Assembly (NCBI RefSeq): GCF_000143415.4
Contig: NW_003314268.1
Coordinates: 387,117-451,116 of the forward strand
Length of the DNA: 64,000 bases
Direction: 5' to 3'
Origin: Selaginella moellendorffii
Taxonomy: Eukaryota > Streptophyta > Lycopodiopsida > Selaginellales > Selaginellaceae
Of this stretch, positions 55,339 to 64,000 are shown in pieces. The translations under genes were made by a program, and so were the position numbers. Numbering within the stretch: position 1 is the stretch's first letter; each line of letters begins with the position of its first letter. Under the pieces are notes generated by a model that was not told where the DNA came from, did not search any database, and saw nothing but the letters and a program-made list of their open reading frames with translations.

Positions 55339-55560
55339 TTAATTGTAGTAGAGCTCCAGCCCCATTCCATCGCGGATCTCGTAATCGGACAGAGTGATGT
55401 TGTCCTTGTAGATCGTGTACCATTTCTGGATCCTGATCTTCTCCGGGCGCGTCCCCGTCTGCGCCGCCACGAGCTTCTTCAAATCGCCGATGGTATCATC
55501 CTCGTTGCACTTGACTCTCACCTTCTTGCCCAGACGATCGTTGAGAATCACCTCGATCAT
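55339..55560 (-). CDS. UBL5: Ubiquitin-like protein UBL5/HUB1
   Basis: Intronless, 73 aa, the exact family length. It reads [60 protein letters not shown] and ends GLELYYN, with the double Tyr and no diglycine. HUB1/UBL5 binds spliceosome proteins such as Snu66/SART1 non-covalently and affects 5' splice-site use. AACCCTAA (telo-box) motifs lie about 30 and 70 bp upstream of its start (about 55589-55596 and 55631-55638 on the plus strand), common in plant housekeeping promoters. Confidence 0.96.
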   Translation of the reverse strand: MIEVILNDRLGKKVRVKCNEDDTIGDLKKLVAAQTGTRPEKIRIQKWYTIYKDNITLSDYEIRDGMGLELYYN

Positions 55561-56177
55561 CGCGGAGAACCCTTGGCGGAAAGCGAAGAACCCTAACAAT
55601 TAGGAAAGTGAAAATGATGAAAAAGAGGAACCCTAAATGCCGTACGGACTCTGTTAGGAAATGGCTCTCTAACGGCTCCATTTAACAGAGCCGTCGGTCA
55701 TACCGACAGCCCTGTTTGTTTAACAACATACACAGGAATATGCCAAAAGGTGCCGGCATCTTGCGAATATCCTCCCCTTGCTTTCCGTTAGCGAACAGGG
55801 GAAAGAGAGAATCAATCAGTTTCTCGCGAGCGGGTGGACGATTTGGCCTGGGATCGGCGAGGCGAGATCTCCGCCAAGGACGATTGAGGCGCTGCGCGTA
55901 GCGGTTTGTAGCTCTGCGCCATGTTTAGGGCTCCAATCGACGAAGAGACGAGGTAGGGCAGGCGAGGGCGCCGCGAGCGGCTCTCCCGGCAGTGTAATTC
56001 TGCGGCTTCCCGCGAAATCCGGATTGGCGGCTGCGATCCCTGGAGGAATTTCTCGAGATTTCCATCGGAGAGGACCTGGCATGGGATAATTCATGGTAAT
56101 ATCGGATAAGGTCGTGGTATGAGGTCTAGGGAAGATCGCAGTAGCGGAAGAACTCCAGGAAGGATTAGTCCCTTAGA
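55561..56177. promoter_or_regulatory. Intergenic region between UBL5 and the 56178 gene
   Basis: 617 bp between divergent genes. It contains the two telo-box-like CCCTAA motifs close to UBL5 and GC-rich sequence next to the 56178 ATG. No gene is seen. Confidence 0.5.
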
Positions 56178-57108
56178 ATGATGGATAGCAGCGAAGCAGC
56201 GGCGATGGATTTTAATCTACTGGCGGAAGAAGATGAGTCGGGCAACGATTGTAAAAGCCGTCAAGAAGACGGTGACGAGGAAGAAGAGGAAGGAGACAAC
56301 GAAGATATCGAGCTGCTAGAAGTTACTAAAACGCTGGAAGAACAGGAAGAACAGGAAGAACACGAAGAACACGAGCAAGAAGAAGGAAACGAAGAAGTCC
56401 ACTGGAGGCGGCCTAGTTCGAAGATACTAACATTCCCGGCCCACGCTCCAATCCAAGCTGACACAACAACATTCTCGTCTAGAGAACCAACTTTGCTGTC
56501 GGTGGACACGGACGTGGAGATGGAAGTCACCACCGAGGAGACTCCATCGCCGAGCACGACTCCAAACCGGAGGAGCGACTCCACTGCCGCTGGAGATCAT
56601 GGCAAATCCCCGTCGGTGGCAACTCCAGGCGGGAGCAGTGACGATCGTCCGTCGTCAAACTCGAGCGAGGAATCGTCGTTGCAAAGCCACCACAAGCGGT
56701 TCCTCGAGCTGCAAGCGTTTCTCAAGCTCTGTGACGAGGCTGACCAGAAAGATCTCCTCGAAGGTGAGTTCCAAAAGTTCGTTTCTGTTTGATCGTAGCT
56801 CTAAGTTTCTCCTCGCAGCGTTGAGATCTCTATCGGCCGCTGCTCGTAGCGGGCATGCGTTTAACTTGGAGTACCGAGCTCTGATGCTTTCCATGGAAGA
56901 AGGTAAGCGAAAGTTTCTCAAGTTTGGCTTGGCTGGATCAAAGTTTTCTCGATGTTTTCTCGCAGGTAGAGAGATGCTGAGATTAAAGATGCTCAACGTT
57001 ATGGGTGGCAAAGGCAGCCCTTCTCAATCGCAGCAAGACAATGGTAGCACACCACTGGGGACTCGATTGCCGGCCCCTGGATCCGTGACAGATTTAAGCG
57101 CATATTGA
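56178..57108 (+). CDS. Acidic, low-complexity protein with conserved C-terminal helices (unrecognised)
   Basis: 270 aa in three exons: 56178-56763, 56819-56902, 56966-57108. Residues 30-75 are dominated by Glu/Asp, including repeats of EEQEEHEEHE. Residues 100-165 are Ser/Thr/Pro-rich and probably disordered. The conserved-looking part is the spliced C-terminal region: LELQAFLKLCDEADQKDLLE, then LRSLSAAARSGHAFNLEYRALMLSMEEGREMLRLKMLNVMG. This is helical and Leu/Ala-rich. I do not recognise a domain. Exon joints (G/gtgag and G/gtaag) keep frame, which supports a real gene. A nuclear regulator is possible but not shown. Confidence 0.75.
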
Positions 57109-57731
57109 CAGACAGCGAAGATTTACACCCGAGACAAAGATTATTTATGGCTATGCTCTTGATCCCCAGCCGTGGAGGACTCGAGAGGCTTGTGCATTAA
57201 ACGAATAAATCAAAGAACTTCCAAAAAATCCCCTGGAACTTTCAACCTTCTAAAGTTCCTCTCTTGCAATCCCTCATTGAGAGTTTTCAGCAGGCATTGT
57301 CTCAGATAGAGCTAATACTTTGATTTCTAATCATGGGGATTGTCCAGGAACCACGATCTATATCTCTTTCGTTCCCTCATTTGGAGAAAGGTTTGGCATC
57401 ACGCTCTGCTCCACGAGAGCGAGCATCAATCCTATCAACTTCGTTGATAATCATCGGGAACGAAACATTGAAATCTAAAACCCAAAAGCCTCAGCTGCCT
57501 ATAGTCATCTCCGCACAGAGAGAGGAATCGCACGAATCCTTCCTTGGAGTGGTGCATGACTTTGCTTCATCACGGGCAAAAAAGAATGTAACCTAGAAAC
57601 CCAAAAGCCCTACATCCAACGCTTCATAACAGCTCTAGTCCCTAAATCCAACGGCCCGTCTCGGCTTAAAATCCAACGGCCCATATCGTTCAAATCCGAC
57701 GGCATACAGCTTAAAACGATGGTTTTAAAAG
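57109..57731. other. Intergenic region before tRNA-Arg
   Basis: No gene is supported. Between 57645 and 57712 the motif AATCCAACGGCC (third copy AATCCGACGGCA) is repeated three times at intervals of about 25-30 bp. Confidence 0.55.
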
Positions 57732-57804
57732 CACTCCCGGTGGGACTCGAACCCACAATCCCCTGATTAGAAGTCAGATGCCTTGTCCATTAGGCCACGG
57801 GAGC
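57732..57804 (-). tRNA. trnR-UCU: tRNA-Arg (anticodon TCT)
   Basis: 73 nt, no intron, no encoded CCA. The acceptor arms GCTCCCG and CGGGAGT pair (one G-U). The D arm, anticodon stem CTGAC/GTCAG-like with loop CTTCTAA, and TGGGTTCGAGTCCCA T arm are all present. The internal promoter A box (TGGCCTAATGG) and B box (GGTTCGAGTCC) are intact. Confidence 0.97.
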
Positions 57805-57906
57805 GGCACTTGCAAAAGAAAGTGGTATAAAATCGAGTTGTTAGATTCCATAAACCCTAATTTTCGTCTTCCCCCGAAAGAAATATTTCACCGGGAGTGG
57901 ATTTTC

Positions 57907-58514
57907 ATGGCGATGGCCAAGCGCGCGTTCGATCCAAAGCTGCTCGAGTTCCTGGTGTGCCCGCTCAGCAAGACGGCTCTCAGGTACGATCAATCATCGA
58001 CCTATGGAATCGATAGGCAGCAAAAATTCTTCTCTCTTTCGTCGCGCCTGGCATTGTACTGGATTGGAATTCCCTGCTATTTCATTTGTTTATCATTGCC
58101 GCCAGGAAATCGGCATCGAATCCTCGGAAGAAAATAGAGTAGATGCTGAAAAACACTGGTATGCTCACTGATGATCCATCATTCACAGATATAGTGAGAA
58201 GAGACAGGAGCTCATCAGCGACGAACTGGGCGTCGCATATCCGGTGCGTGTGATGAGAGTGCTCTACACGACTGTGACTTACAAAACTTCGTAGCTTTAT
58301 TGGTTACTTTTTTTTTCTTCTTTTTTTTTATTCTTCTCTCTTTCTTCTTTTTTTCTTCTTTATGCGTGTGTTTCTCTTGGTCATTCCTTCTGACTGCTCG
58401 CTTTTCCCGCAGATCATCGATGGAATTCCTAATCTGATACCCCTGGACGGACGAATTATGGAAGAGACTGAGGATATCTCTCGCTCGGCTCGAGCACCGC
58501 AGGCTTCCGAGTAA
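57907..58514 (+). CDS. PREY/Trm112-like small zinc-ribbon protein
   Basis: 77 aa in three exons: 57907-57983, 58189-58243, 58413-58514. The sequence LLEFLVCPLSKTALRYSEKR, ELGVAYPIIDGIPNLIPLDG is the Trm112/UPF0434 fold and matches mitochondrial PREY (PYURF) most closely. PREY proteins stabilise methyltransferases, including those of coenzyme Q and complex I assembly; that role is inferred. Only one of the usual zinc-binding cysteines is present, as in other PREY proteins. The stop is just 5 bp from the stop of the convergent peptide gene. Confidence 0.92.
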
Positions 58515-58519
58515 AGTTT

Positions 58520-58969
58520 CTAGATTCCTGGCTTGTTAGAATGTCCACCAGGTGAAGGTCCCCGGTGTGGGTTGGGATAGTCAGTATGGAAGACTTGCTC
58601 ATCAAAGCTGCCTTCTTCGGAAATCCAGCGAGACGAGTGATATAGCTGCAAACAGTTGAAATTCAAACGAACTGTCAGGTGATTTCCCTCTTTTCTTCTT
58701 TTTTTCTCTAAAGCTTGCTACTGAAGAAACACGGTTTGAGAAGAAGAGAGTTATCAGACCTTTCCAGGAGGAGCGGGTTCTCCATCATGCAAGACGACTA
58801 GAAGCAGCTTACGCGGTGCTACTGGATTGGATGCTGAAAGTTCAAATCTGTTAGTAGCGGAAAGAACGACCTTCTTTCAGCACAACAAACCTGCAGCAGG
58901 AGAGATTTGGAGCAAGGATAGGAGGAGAAGAACCAGGAAGACTGCTACTGCAACAGGAGCTCTCGCCAT
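58520..58969 (-). CDS. Secreted small-peptide precursor with C-terminal DY/Pro/Gly motif
   Basis: 92 aa in three exons: 58891-58969, 58760-58833, 58520-58645. A clear signal peptide (MARAPVAVAVFLVLLLLSLLQ, cleavage near SPAA) is followed by a variable middle and a conserved-looking C-terminus around TDYPNPHRGPSPGGHSNKPG. The Asp-Tyr pair fits tyrosine sulfation by plant TPST. The Pro residues fit hydroxylation, and the spacing resembles mature peptides of the RGF/GLV, PSY or CEP groups. No single family fits fully. A TATA box lies about 55 bp upstream on the minus strand. Confidence 0.8.
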
Positions 58970-59726
58970 TTATCTCCTTCCGAGGTGACTCGAGGTATGG
59001 CTTGCTAGTTTTTTTCTTTTGATTTATATAGCGATAGCGTATCCTCTCAACAGCTGAAAAGGCTGCTTAGACTAACATAACCTGGTTGTAGCTTTTACTG
59101 GGAACAATGCGATCTTTCACAAGGATCCGGATCAAATGGACAGGTTAAAAAAATGGAGGAAAGAGGGAGGAAAATGGCCAATGGATCCTTTAAAGGTAGA
59201 CCACATATGTTTTTTACTTCTCTATTACTCGTTTGACAGGAAAGAGAATACAAGTAGGCCAACAGTGGGATATTATGGGTGCTAAAGTGTAAGCCTTGCC
59301 CAGCACTGAGGTAACATCTTGGAAGTTGGTCTGCGATTTTACCAGCGCTGTGTTGTTCCAGTGCCAAATAATTCCGACACAGGCTATAGTGGAGTGGAAT
59401 CGCGCGTAGAGGAATATATATAAGCACCGGCTTTGTTGACGGGAGACGATATACATGCCACCTTGGAATCGTCCTGACGAATCGAAAGCTATGGGTCCTG
59501 TTATTTCTGGTTGCACACAATGGTCGCTGATACATTTATGGACAGGCATGAAGGATCGACCAGAATCTGACAACGTTGGCATCTCGAGGTCTTGCGATTC
59601 CGGGAGAAAGTTTTGGATCCCAAGGAAGCGGCTTCCAGCTTTGTTGGTGACGCAAGTGCTTTCTGAGCTCGAGTAAGTAGGCTGTACCAACACCTGTAAT
59701 TATCAGATCTTAGGGCTCTAGCGAGG
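58970..59726. other. Intergenic region between divergent peptide and COMMD4 genes
   Basis: 757 bp. TATATAAAT on the minus strand at 59022-59030 is the likely TATA box of the peptide gene. Overlapping frames on both strands (59095-59693) have no family signature. Confidence 0.5.
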
Positions 59727-60693
59727 ATGAAGTTTCGGGTTTTCGGTGGAGAAGATGCTCCAGACTGGGTCCTCTCCGGAATTTACACGCTCTCCAAACT
59801 GGTACTTGGTATCCGATTCTCACGACTAGAGTATCTAAGTGAGTGGAGTCTTTTCAGAGCTCTGCAGACTTTCAGCTTTTGACACTCGCAATACTTCGCC
59901 AGATCTTGGGAGAAGCTTTTGATGTGAGTGTCAAGCTTACTGATTAGTGTCGTCCCTGATTCGTTTGTTCTTTTCTTTGCCCAGTATGAGAAAGCGTTGG
60001 AAGTAGCCTCAGCGAGTGCCTCTCTTGGTGAGTTGAAACGAGTGCAATCGAAGCAACTTGATTTCTTTTGCAGATATCAAGGCATGTATCGCAGCACTCC
60101 ATTTTCTTATAACCAGTGCAGCGAGATTTGATGTGGACGACGTCACCGTTTCTAAAGAAGCTCAACAGCTCGGTTTACCAGCGGGTAGGCTCTTTTTCCT
60201 TTCTTTGTTATAAAACGGCGGCCCTGAGCTTAGCTTGCTACAGAGCTTACCGATTCCTTCTGCGTTGTTTACAAGGAAAGCAAAGATAGATTGCTGTCAA
60301 GGCTCTCGGGACAAACTCCACGGAGTAAGGACCAGATGCTTGTTTTGTTTCTATATATATGTGCTTGGCTAAAGCTCTTTCTTGTTTTTCTTTACTTCCT
60401 TGCAGTTCCTCCGATATGTATTACTGGATGGCAAGTGCACAAGGCCAGCAATGATATATTGTTGCGATTAAGTCAGCCCTGTGAGATTAACAACAAGGAC
60501 GAGGACAAGAACACCGATATGAACTTAAGTTACGAAAAGCTCACAGCTCTTTTGACAGGTCTTTCTCTATTGCCTTTTCCTCCTCTCGCTTTCTCGTCTT
60601 CTTCTAAACACAAACCTTGCAGAGCTCAAAAGCGCGAGAACTTTGATGGAAAACCTCTCAAACGCTACGCGGACTTCGACGAGTAGCAAATAA
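59727..60693 (+). CDS. COMMD4: COMM domain-containing protein 4
   Basis: 199 aa, the same length as the human protein, in seven exons: 59727-59801, 59858-59923, 59985-60027, 60074-60184, 60244-60324, 60406-60558, 60623-60693. The N-terminus MKFRVFGGEDAPDWVLSGIY, YEKALEVA and FLITSAARFDVD, QQLGLP blocks match COMMD4. The C-terminal COMM domain starts near ITGWQVHKAS and ends LTALLTELKSARTLMENLS. COMMD proteins form the decameric ring of the Commander complex, which recycles membrane proteins from endosomes. Confidence 0.94.
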
Positions 60694-61648
60694 AGGCTGA
60701 AAATGAGAGATGGGTCCTTTTTTGGTCGCTGTTAGGTCAATTTTGTAGTGGTCCTTAAACAAGCCCTACAAAACGAATAGCCAAGTGTTTAATCAGAACA
60801 TCTTTAACTTTTTCTTGATTTTTCCAATACTATTTGCCTAGAACACTAAAATAAGTTCAAGAGCAAGTAACAAGTATGACATTTATCATTTGCATCTTGT
60901 TAAATAGCTTTAGATAAAACTCTACATAACTTTAGATTATTGTGACTAATCCTACCAAAGACTGTTCATCACAAAAATATATGTATCACTGCTATTAGCT
61001 ACTGCTTATTCCTAGGACTCTTTCACTGTAAGATCTCTTTTTGCAATTACCTCAAGTTCACAGCTTCTTGCATCTGTAAGAATGATGTAAGTATGTAAAA
61101 GAGTGAGATCAATCATAAAATTTGCTAAAATTTTGGTTTTTCTTTCATTTGCAAAAAGAGTTGGAGGCCAAGATTGCCATTTTGACAAAAATTGATAAGA
61201 AATTCCAAAGAGAAATTGATTTATGTTATACTATTGATTTTTTTATCTCATATGCAATATGCTAGCTTTGATAACAAACATTGCATGATTTCTAAGATTT
61301 ATGAAGGAACAGGTCATACATACATATATGATACAAGATATTTGATTCTAGTTATAAATTTTTTTATTATTCATCAAGATTCTTAATTTTTATTATAAAT
61401 TTAAAACAAGCCAAGCAAATTATTTGAATGCATTTCTAGATATATGCTAAAATATTCTTCAATCCAACGGTTGTAATTTTCTACTCTTATGTGAGTAAAA
61501 GTATTGACCAAGAACAAGTAATGGAACTAGTAATTAGATGATTTTTCGTCAGGGAAGAATTTTAACACAGATTGCTTAAAAGGCCCAGCTATGAAGCCAC
61601 AATTGTGTGGCTTTAGATATCTTCTTCCTTCTTCCTTGTATATCGATC
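60694..61648. other. AT-rich intergenic region
   Basis: 955 bp, strongly A+T rich, with no supported gene or repeat. It contains the promoter of the following SDR gene. Confidence 0.6.
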
Positions 61649-62770
61649 ATGGCTACCCAATGGTGGTCCGAGAAAACCGTGGCAGTGGTCACTGGTGCTG
61701 GCAAGGGAATTGGCCTGGAAATCGTGAAAGCCTTGGCAAGCCGAGGTATCTCTGTTGTTCTGACGCTCCGCGACCAAGTTGCGGCGGAAAAGGTTGCTCA
61801 AGATCTGATAAGCGCGGATCCCAAGCTCAAGGTCTACGCCTCCCCTCTGAACATCACACTTCCGGAATCTGTGGAAGCGTTTGGAAAGTGGATCCAAAAC
61901 AAGTTTGGAGGGATTGATATTCTTGTAAGATTGTTGGTCACTGTTCATAGTTGGTCACTGCTCATACCCTTCCTTTCTTCTTGTCAATGTGGAACTAATT
62001 TCCAGGTGAACAATGCGGGGCTGCTGCTGGATCCTGTTCATCACAACCTCGAGGAAGCAAAACCCGTGCTGGAAGTCAATTACTATGGCACCAAACGCTT
62101 CATAAAGGAGATGCTCCCACTCATGAGAGAATCCGACCATGGGCCTCGCATTGTCAACCTTAGCACGCTTGGATCACGCCTAGACGTATGCAAAACTCCT
62201 CCCCAGAGTTCTCTTGTTCCATTTCCCTTTTTCCTTGTTCACGTCTATACGTTCCCAACACAATTGCCTCTCTGGTGATGCTAGATCCTCGGCAACGAAT
62301 GGAAGGACAAGCTCTCCGACGTGGAAAACCTGAGCGAGGAGCTCATCGACGACTTTGTGAGCGCATATCTGCGTGATGTCGAGGAAGGCAAGCAATTCGG
62401 CAAAGGGTGGCCGGAGATGTATGCAAGAACCGATTACTGCGTCGCCAAGATGGCCCTGAATGCGTACACGCGGCTTGTGGCCCGAGAGACGGCAGCCCAG
62501 GGCAGAAAGTTCGGAATCAACTGCACCTCTCCGGGGCACACAAGTTGCGTTATGTCAGGCCACACGGGGCATTCTCCGTCCGAGGGTGCACTCACTGCAG
62601 TGTGGCTGGCACTGGAGCCACCGCCGCCCAGCTCGGGTGGCTACTTTGTGGATCGCAAGAGCGTGGGATTTGTGGAGATTCCACTCCTCTACCACGGCAA
62701 GCTCATCTATGATCCCGAGGGCATCAAGAAGCACCTCCTGGATAACGCAAATTACACGCACCACAAGTGA
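61649..62770 (+). CDS. Short-chain dehydrogenase/reductase, carbonyl reductase-like
   Basis: 313 aa in three exons: 61649-61924, 62006-62185, 62285-62770. Classical SDR motifs are present: TGAGKGIG cofactor loop, NNAG (just after the first joint), Ser in LSTLGS, and Tyr/Lys in YCVAKMA. A long insertion before the catalytic Tyr (NEWKDKLSDVENLSEELIDD...KGWPEMYARTD) is the mark of the carbonyl reductase/menthone-salutaridine reductase branch, which is monomeric and usually NADPH-dependent. The substrate is unknown. The first intron is in-frame and stop-free, so the spliced form is preferred from homology. Confidence 0.93.
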
Positions 62771-64000
62771 AAGTTCAGCAGAATTCATTGTCTATCTGGA
62801 TGCAAGGTGTGTACAATATGCAAGAAATGTAAATTTGTGGGGTGGTCAATGTTTAGTGTGGTTAATGAAACGAGTTTAAAACATCCCTCGAGAAAGGAAT
62901 GGTTGGTAGCGCGTTGCCTTGAATGACTTACGTACATATGGGACATATGTTGGTGGAAATTTTTTGTGTATGGTGGGTGTCACATTGTACATACGCTGTA
63001 TGTGGTCTTGGGCAAACGAGTACAAGCATTAGAGGATTGGTGATGTTAGTATCGAACTACAGATGGGACCAACAAAAGTTAAGAAAAGCAGCAAACTTCT
63101 TTTGCGCAAAAGAAATAAAGCTCTTACGCTCTTTCAAGAAAAAGATTATATGCTCAAGAAAAACGTGGGAGAAATGGAGGAGAAGCACCGCTGAGCATGG
63201 CTGTGCAAATCGACGCGAACGCATGGCTCATCCGGCGTCTATCTATCAACACTTTGCCTTGTTCCCACGGTGAAGAGAAAAAACAACAGAGAGCGCCTGG
63301 TTTCTAGATTCCCCTCGAAGATCTACTCTGACAACTGGTTTTCCAGATTGATCTACTCTGACACCAACGTATCGGACAGCTTTAACACCTGGTTTCCCAT
63401 CGAATCGATTGCTCAGGCGACGTCTTCATTGGATGGTTTTCATTGGATGGTAACATGTTGTGCGATATTTCGCGGGCGAGAGAGGACACACGGTGCGCGT
63501 TTGGAGGCGACGAACGAATGGAAGAGCTATTGCCGACAAAAAGAGTCTAGGTACTTGGTATAATTTAAATATATACTTAAAATTGATCATTGATTAGAAT
63601 GTAGAATCAAGGACCTTGACTATAACATTGATGTTCAAAGCTACACCCAAAGTATTTGAATGTTTATTTTGTGGGCCTTCTTCTTGTAAACATGCTTCTG
63701 AAAGCATCAGTGGGACGTGATTTAAATGAAGCCACAAATCTAATGCTAAAAAAATCAGTTTTTGATAAGACTATAGGCAAACAAGGCTCAAGTTCCACTA
63801 CACTCCTAAACCATCCCAATGCCAACCTGGCAATCTTCCTCTTGGAGATTACTAAACACTGTATCACTGCACAGATCTATATGCTCCAAAAGATAAATGC
63901 CTTTCATCACTTATCTAAATAGCCACTAGTTTTGGGTTTTAGTAAAAATAAAAGTGTTACAAAAAGAACAAAAATCTTTCTTCTTTCTTCCTCTTTTTTT
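62771..64000. other. Right-end intergenic region
   Basis: 1.23 kb with no supported gene; short frames show no recognisable domain. A repeated GATCTACTCTGACA motif occurs at about 63317-63330 and 63350-63363. Confidence 0.55.

Noticed and set aside
54567-55397. 276-codon frame inside the UGT gene
   Set aside because: It is the alternate frame of a GC-rich UGT coding sequence.
59095-59693. Overlapping 146- and 159-codon frames upstream of COMMD4
   Set aside because: No ATG-led frame with recognisable content; they shadow each other and lie in a promoter region.
1-64000. CRISPR arrays, bacterial operons or phage genes
   Set aside because: No regularly spaced short repeats, Shine-Dalgarno-led gene strings or phage genes are seen; introns, Pol II and Pol III signals show a eukaryotic nuclear genome.

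Overview
This window is nuclear DNA of a land plant. The compact genes with very small introns (mostly 45-70 bp, GT-AG), two miR156/157-type hairpins, a nuclear tRNA-Arg, a P5B ATPase and lineage-restricted small gene families together fit a lycophyte such as Selaginella. That species assignment is an inference; no search could be run.

Left third (1 to about 20.3 kb): a nested transposon cluster. A decayed Helitron (Rep plus PIF1-type helicase, minus strand) is broken by a 287-bp MITE at 2037-2323. It is also broken by a young 7,188-bp LTR element at 3292-10479, which has apparently identical 1,146-bp LTRs, a perfect 5-bp target duplication, a PBS and a PPT, but no recognisable gag or pol (a LARD-type element). 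To its right lie a TRIM-like fragment, an 80-84 bp tandem repeat array, and an older inverted copy of the same LARD (about 11730-18841). The old copy has lost its CG sites and carries a solo LTR (14085-15653) and a 490-bp TRIM-like insertion (17800-18289). Retroelement debris follows to about 20.3 kb.

Middle (20.5 to 40.7 kb): a dense gene block. In order it holds a chloroplast-type aldo/keto reductase; a small 'NNT' family protein (this report's label) whose CDS overlaps tail-to-tail with a KAO-like cytochrome P450; an SDR-MDR fusion oxidoreductase; two tandem three-TM coiled-coil proteins; a P5B ATPase in 22 exons; a fibrillin (PAP); a second NNT protein; a third three-TM protein; a third NNT protein; a small ORF; a tRNA-Trp-like relic; and the Pol III subunit RPC11. 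The fibrillin / three-TM convergent pair has been duplicated, and each copy has lost the opposite partner.

Right third (40.7 to 64 kb): a gene-free AT-rich stretch, then a MIR156/MIR157-like hairpin pair, a YbhB-type PEBP, a Nudix hydrolase (NUDT20/24-like), a RING-CH E3 ligase (minus), an intronless UGT, UBL5/HUB1 (minus), an acidic unknown protein, tRNA-Arg(TCT) (minus), a PREY/Trm112-like protein, a small secreted DY-motif peptide precursor (minus), COMMD4 and a carbonyl-reductase-like SDR. Exon joints were derived by hand from splice sites, phase and homology to remembered family patterns; every model keeps an open frame across all joints.
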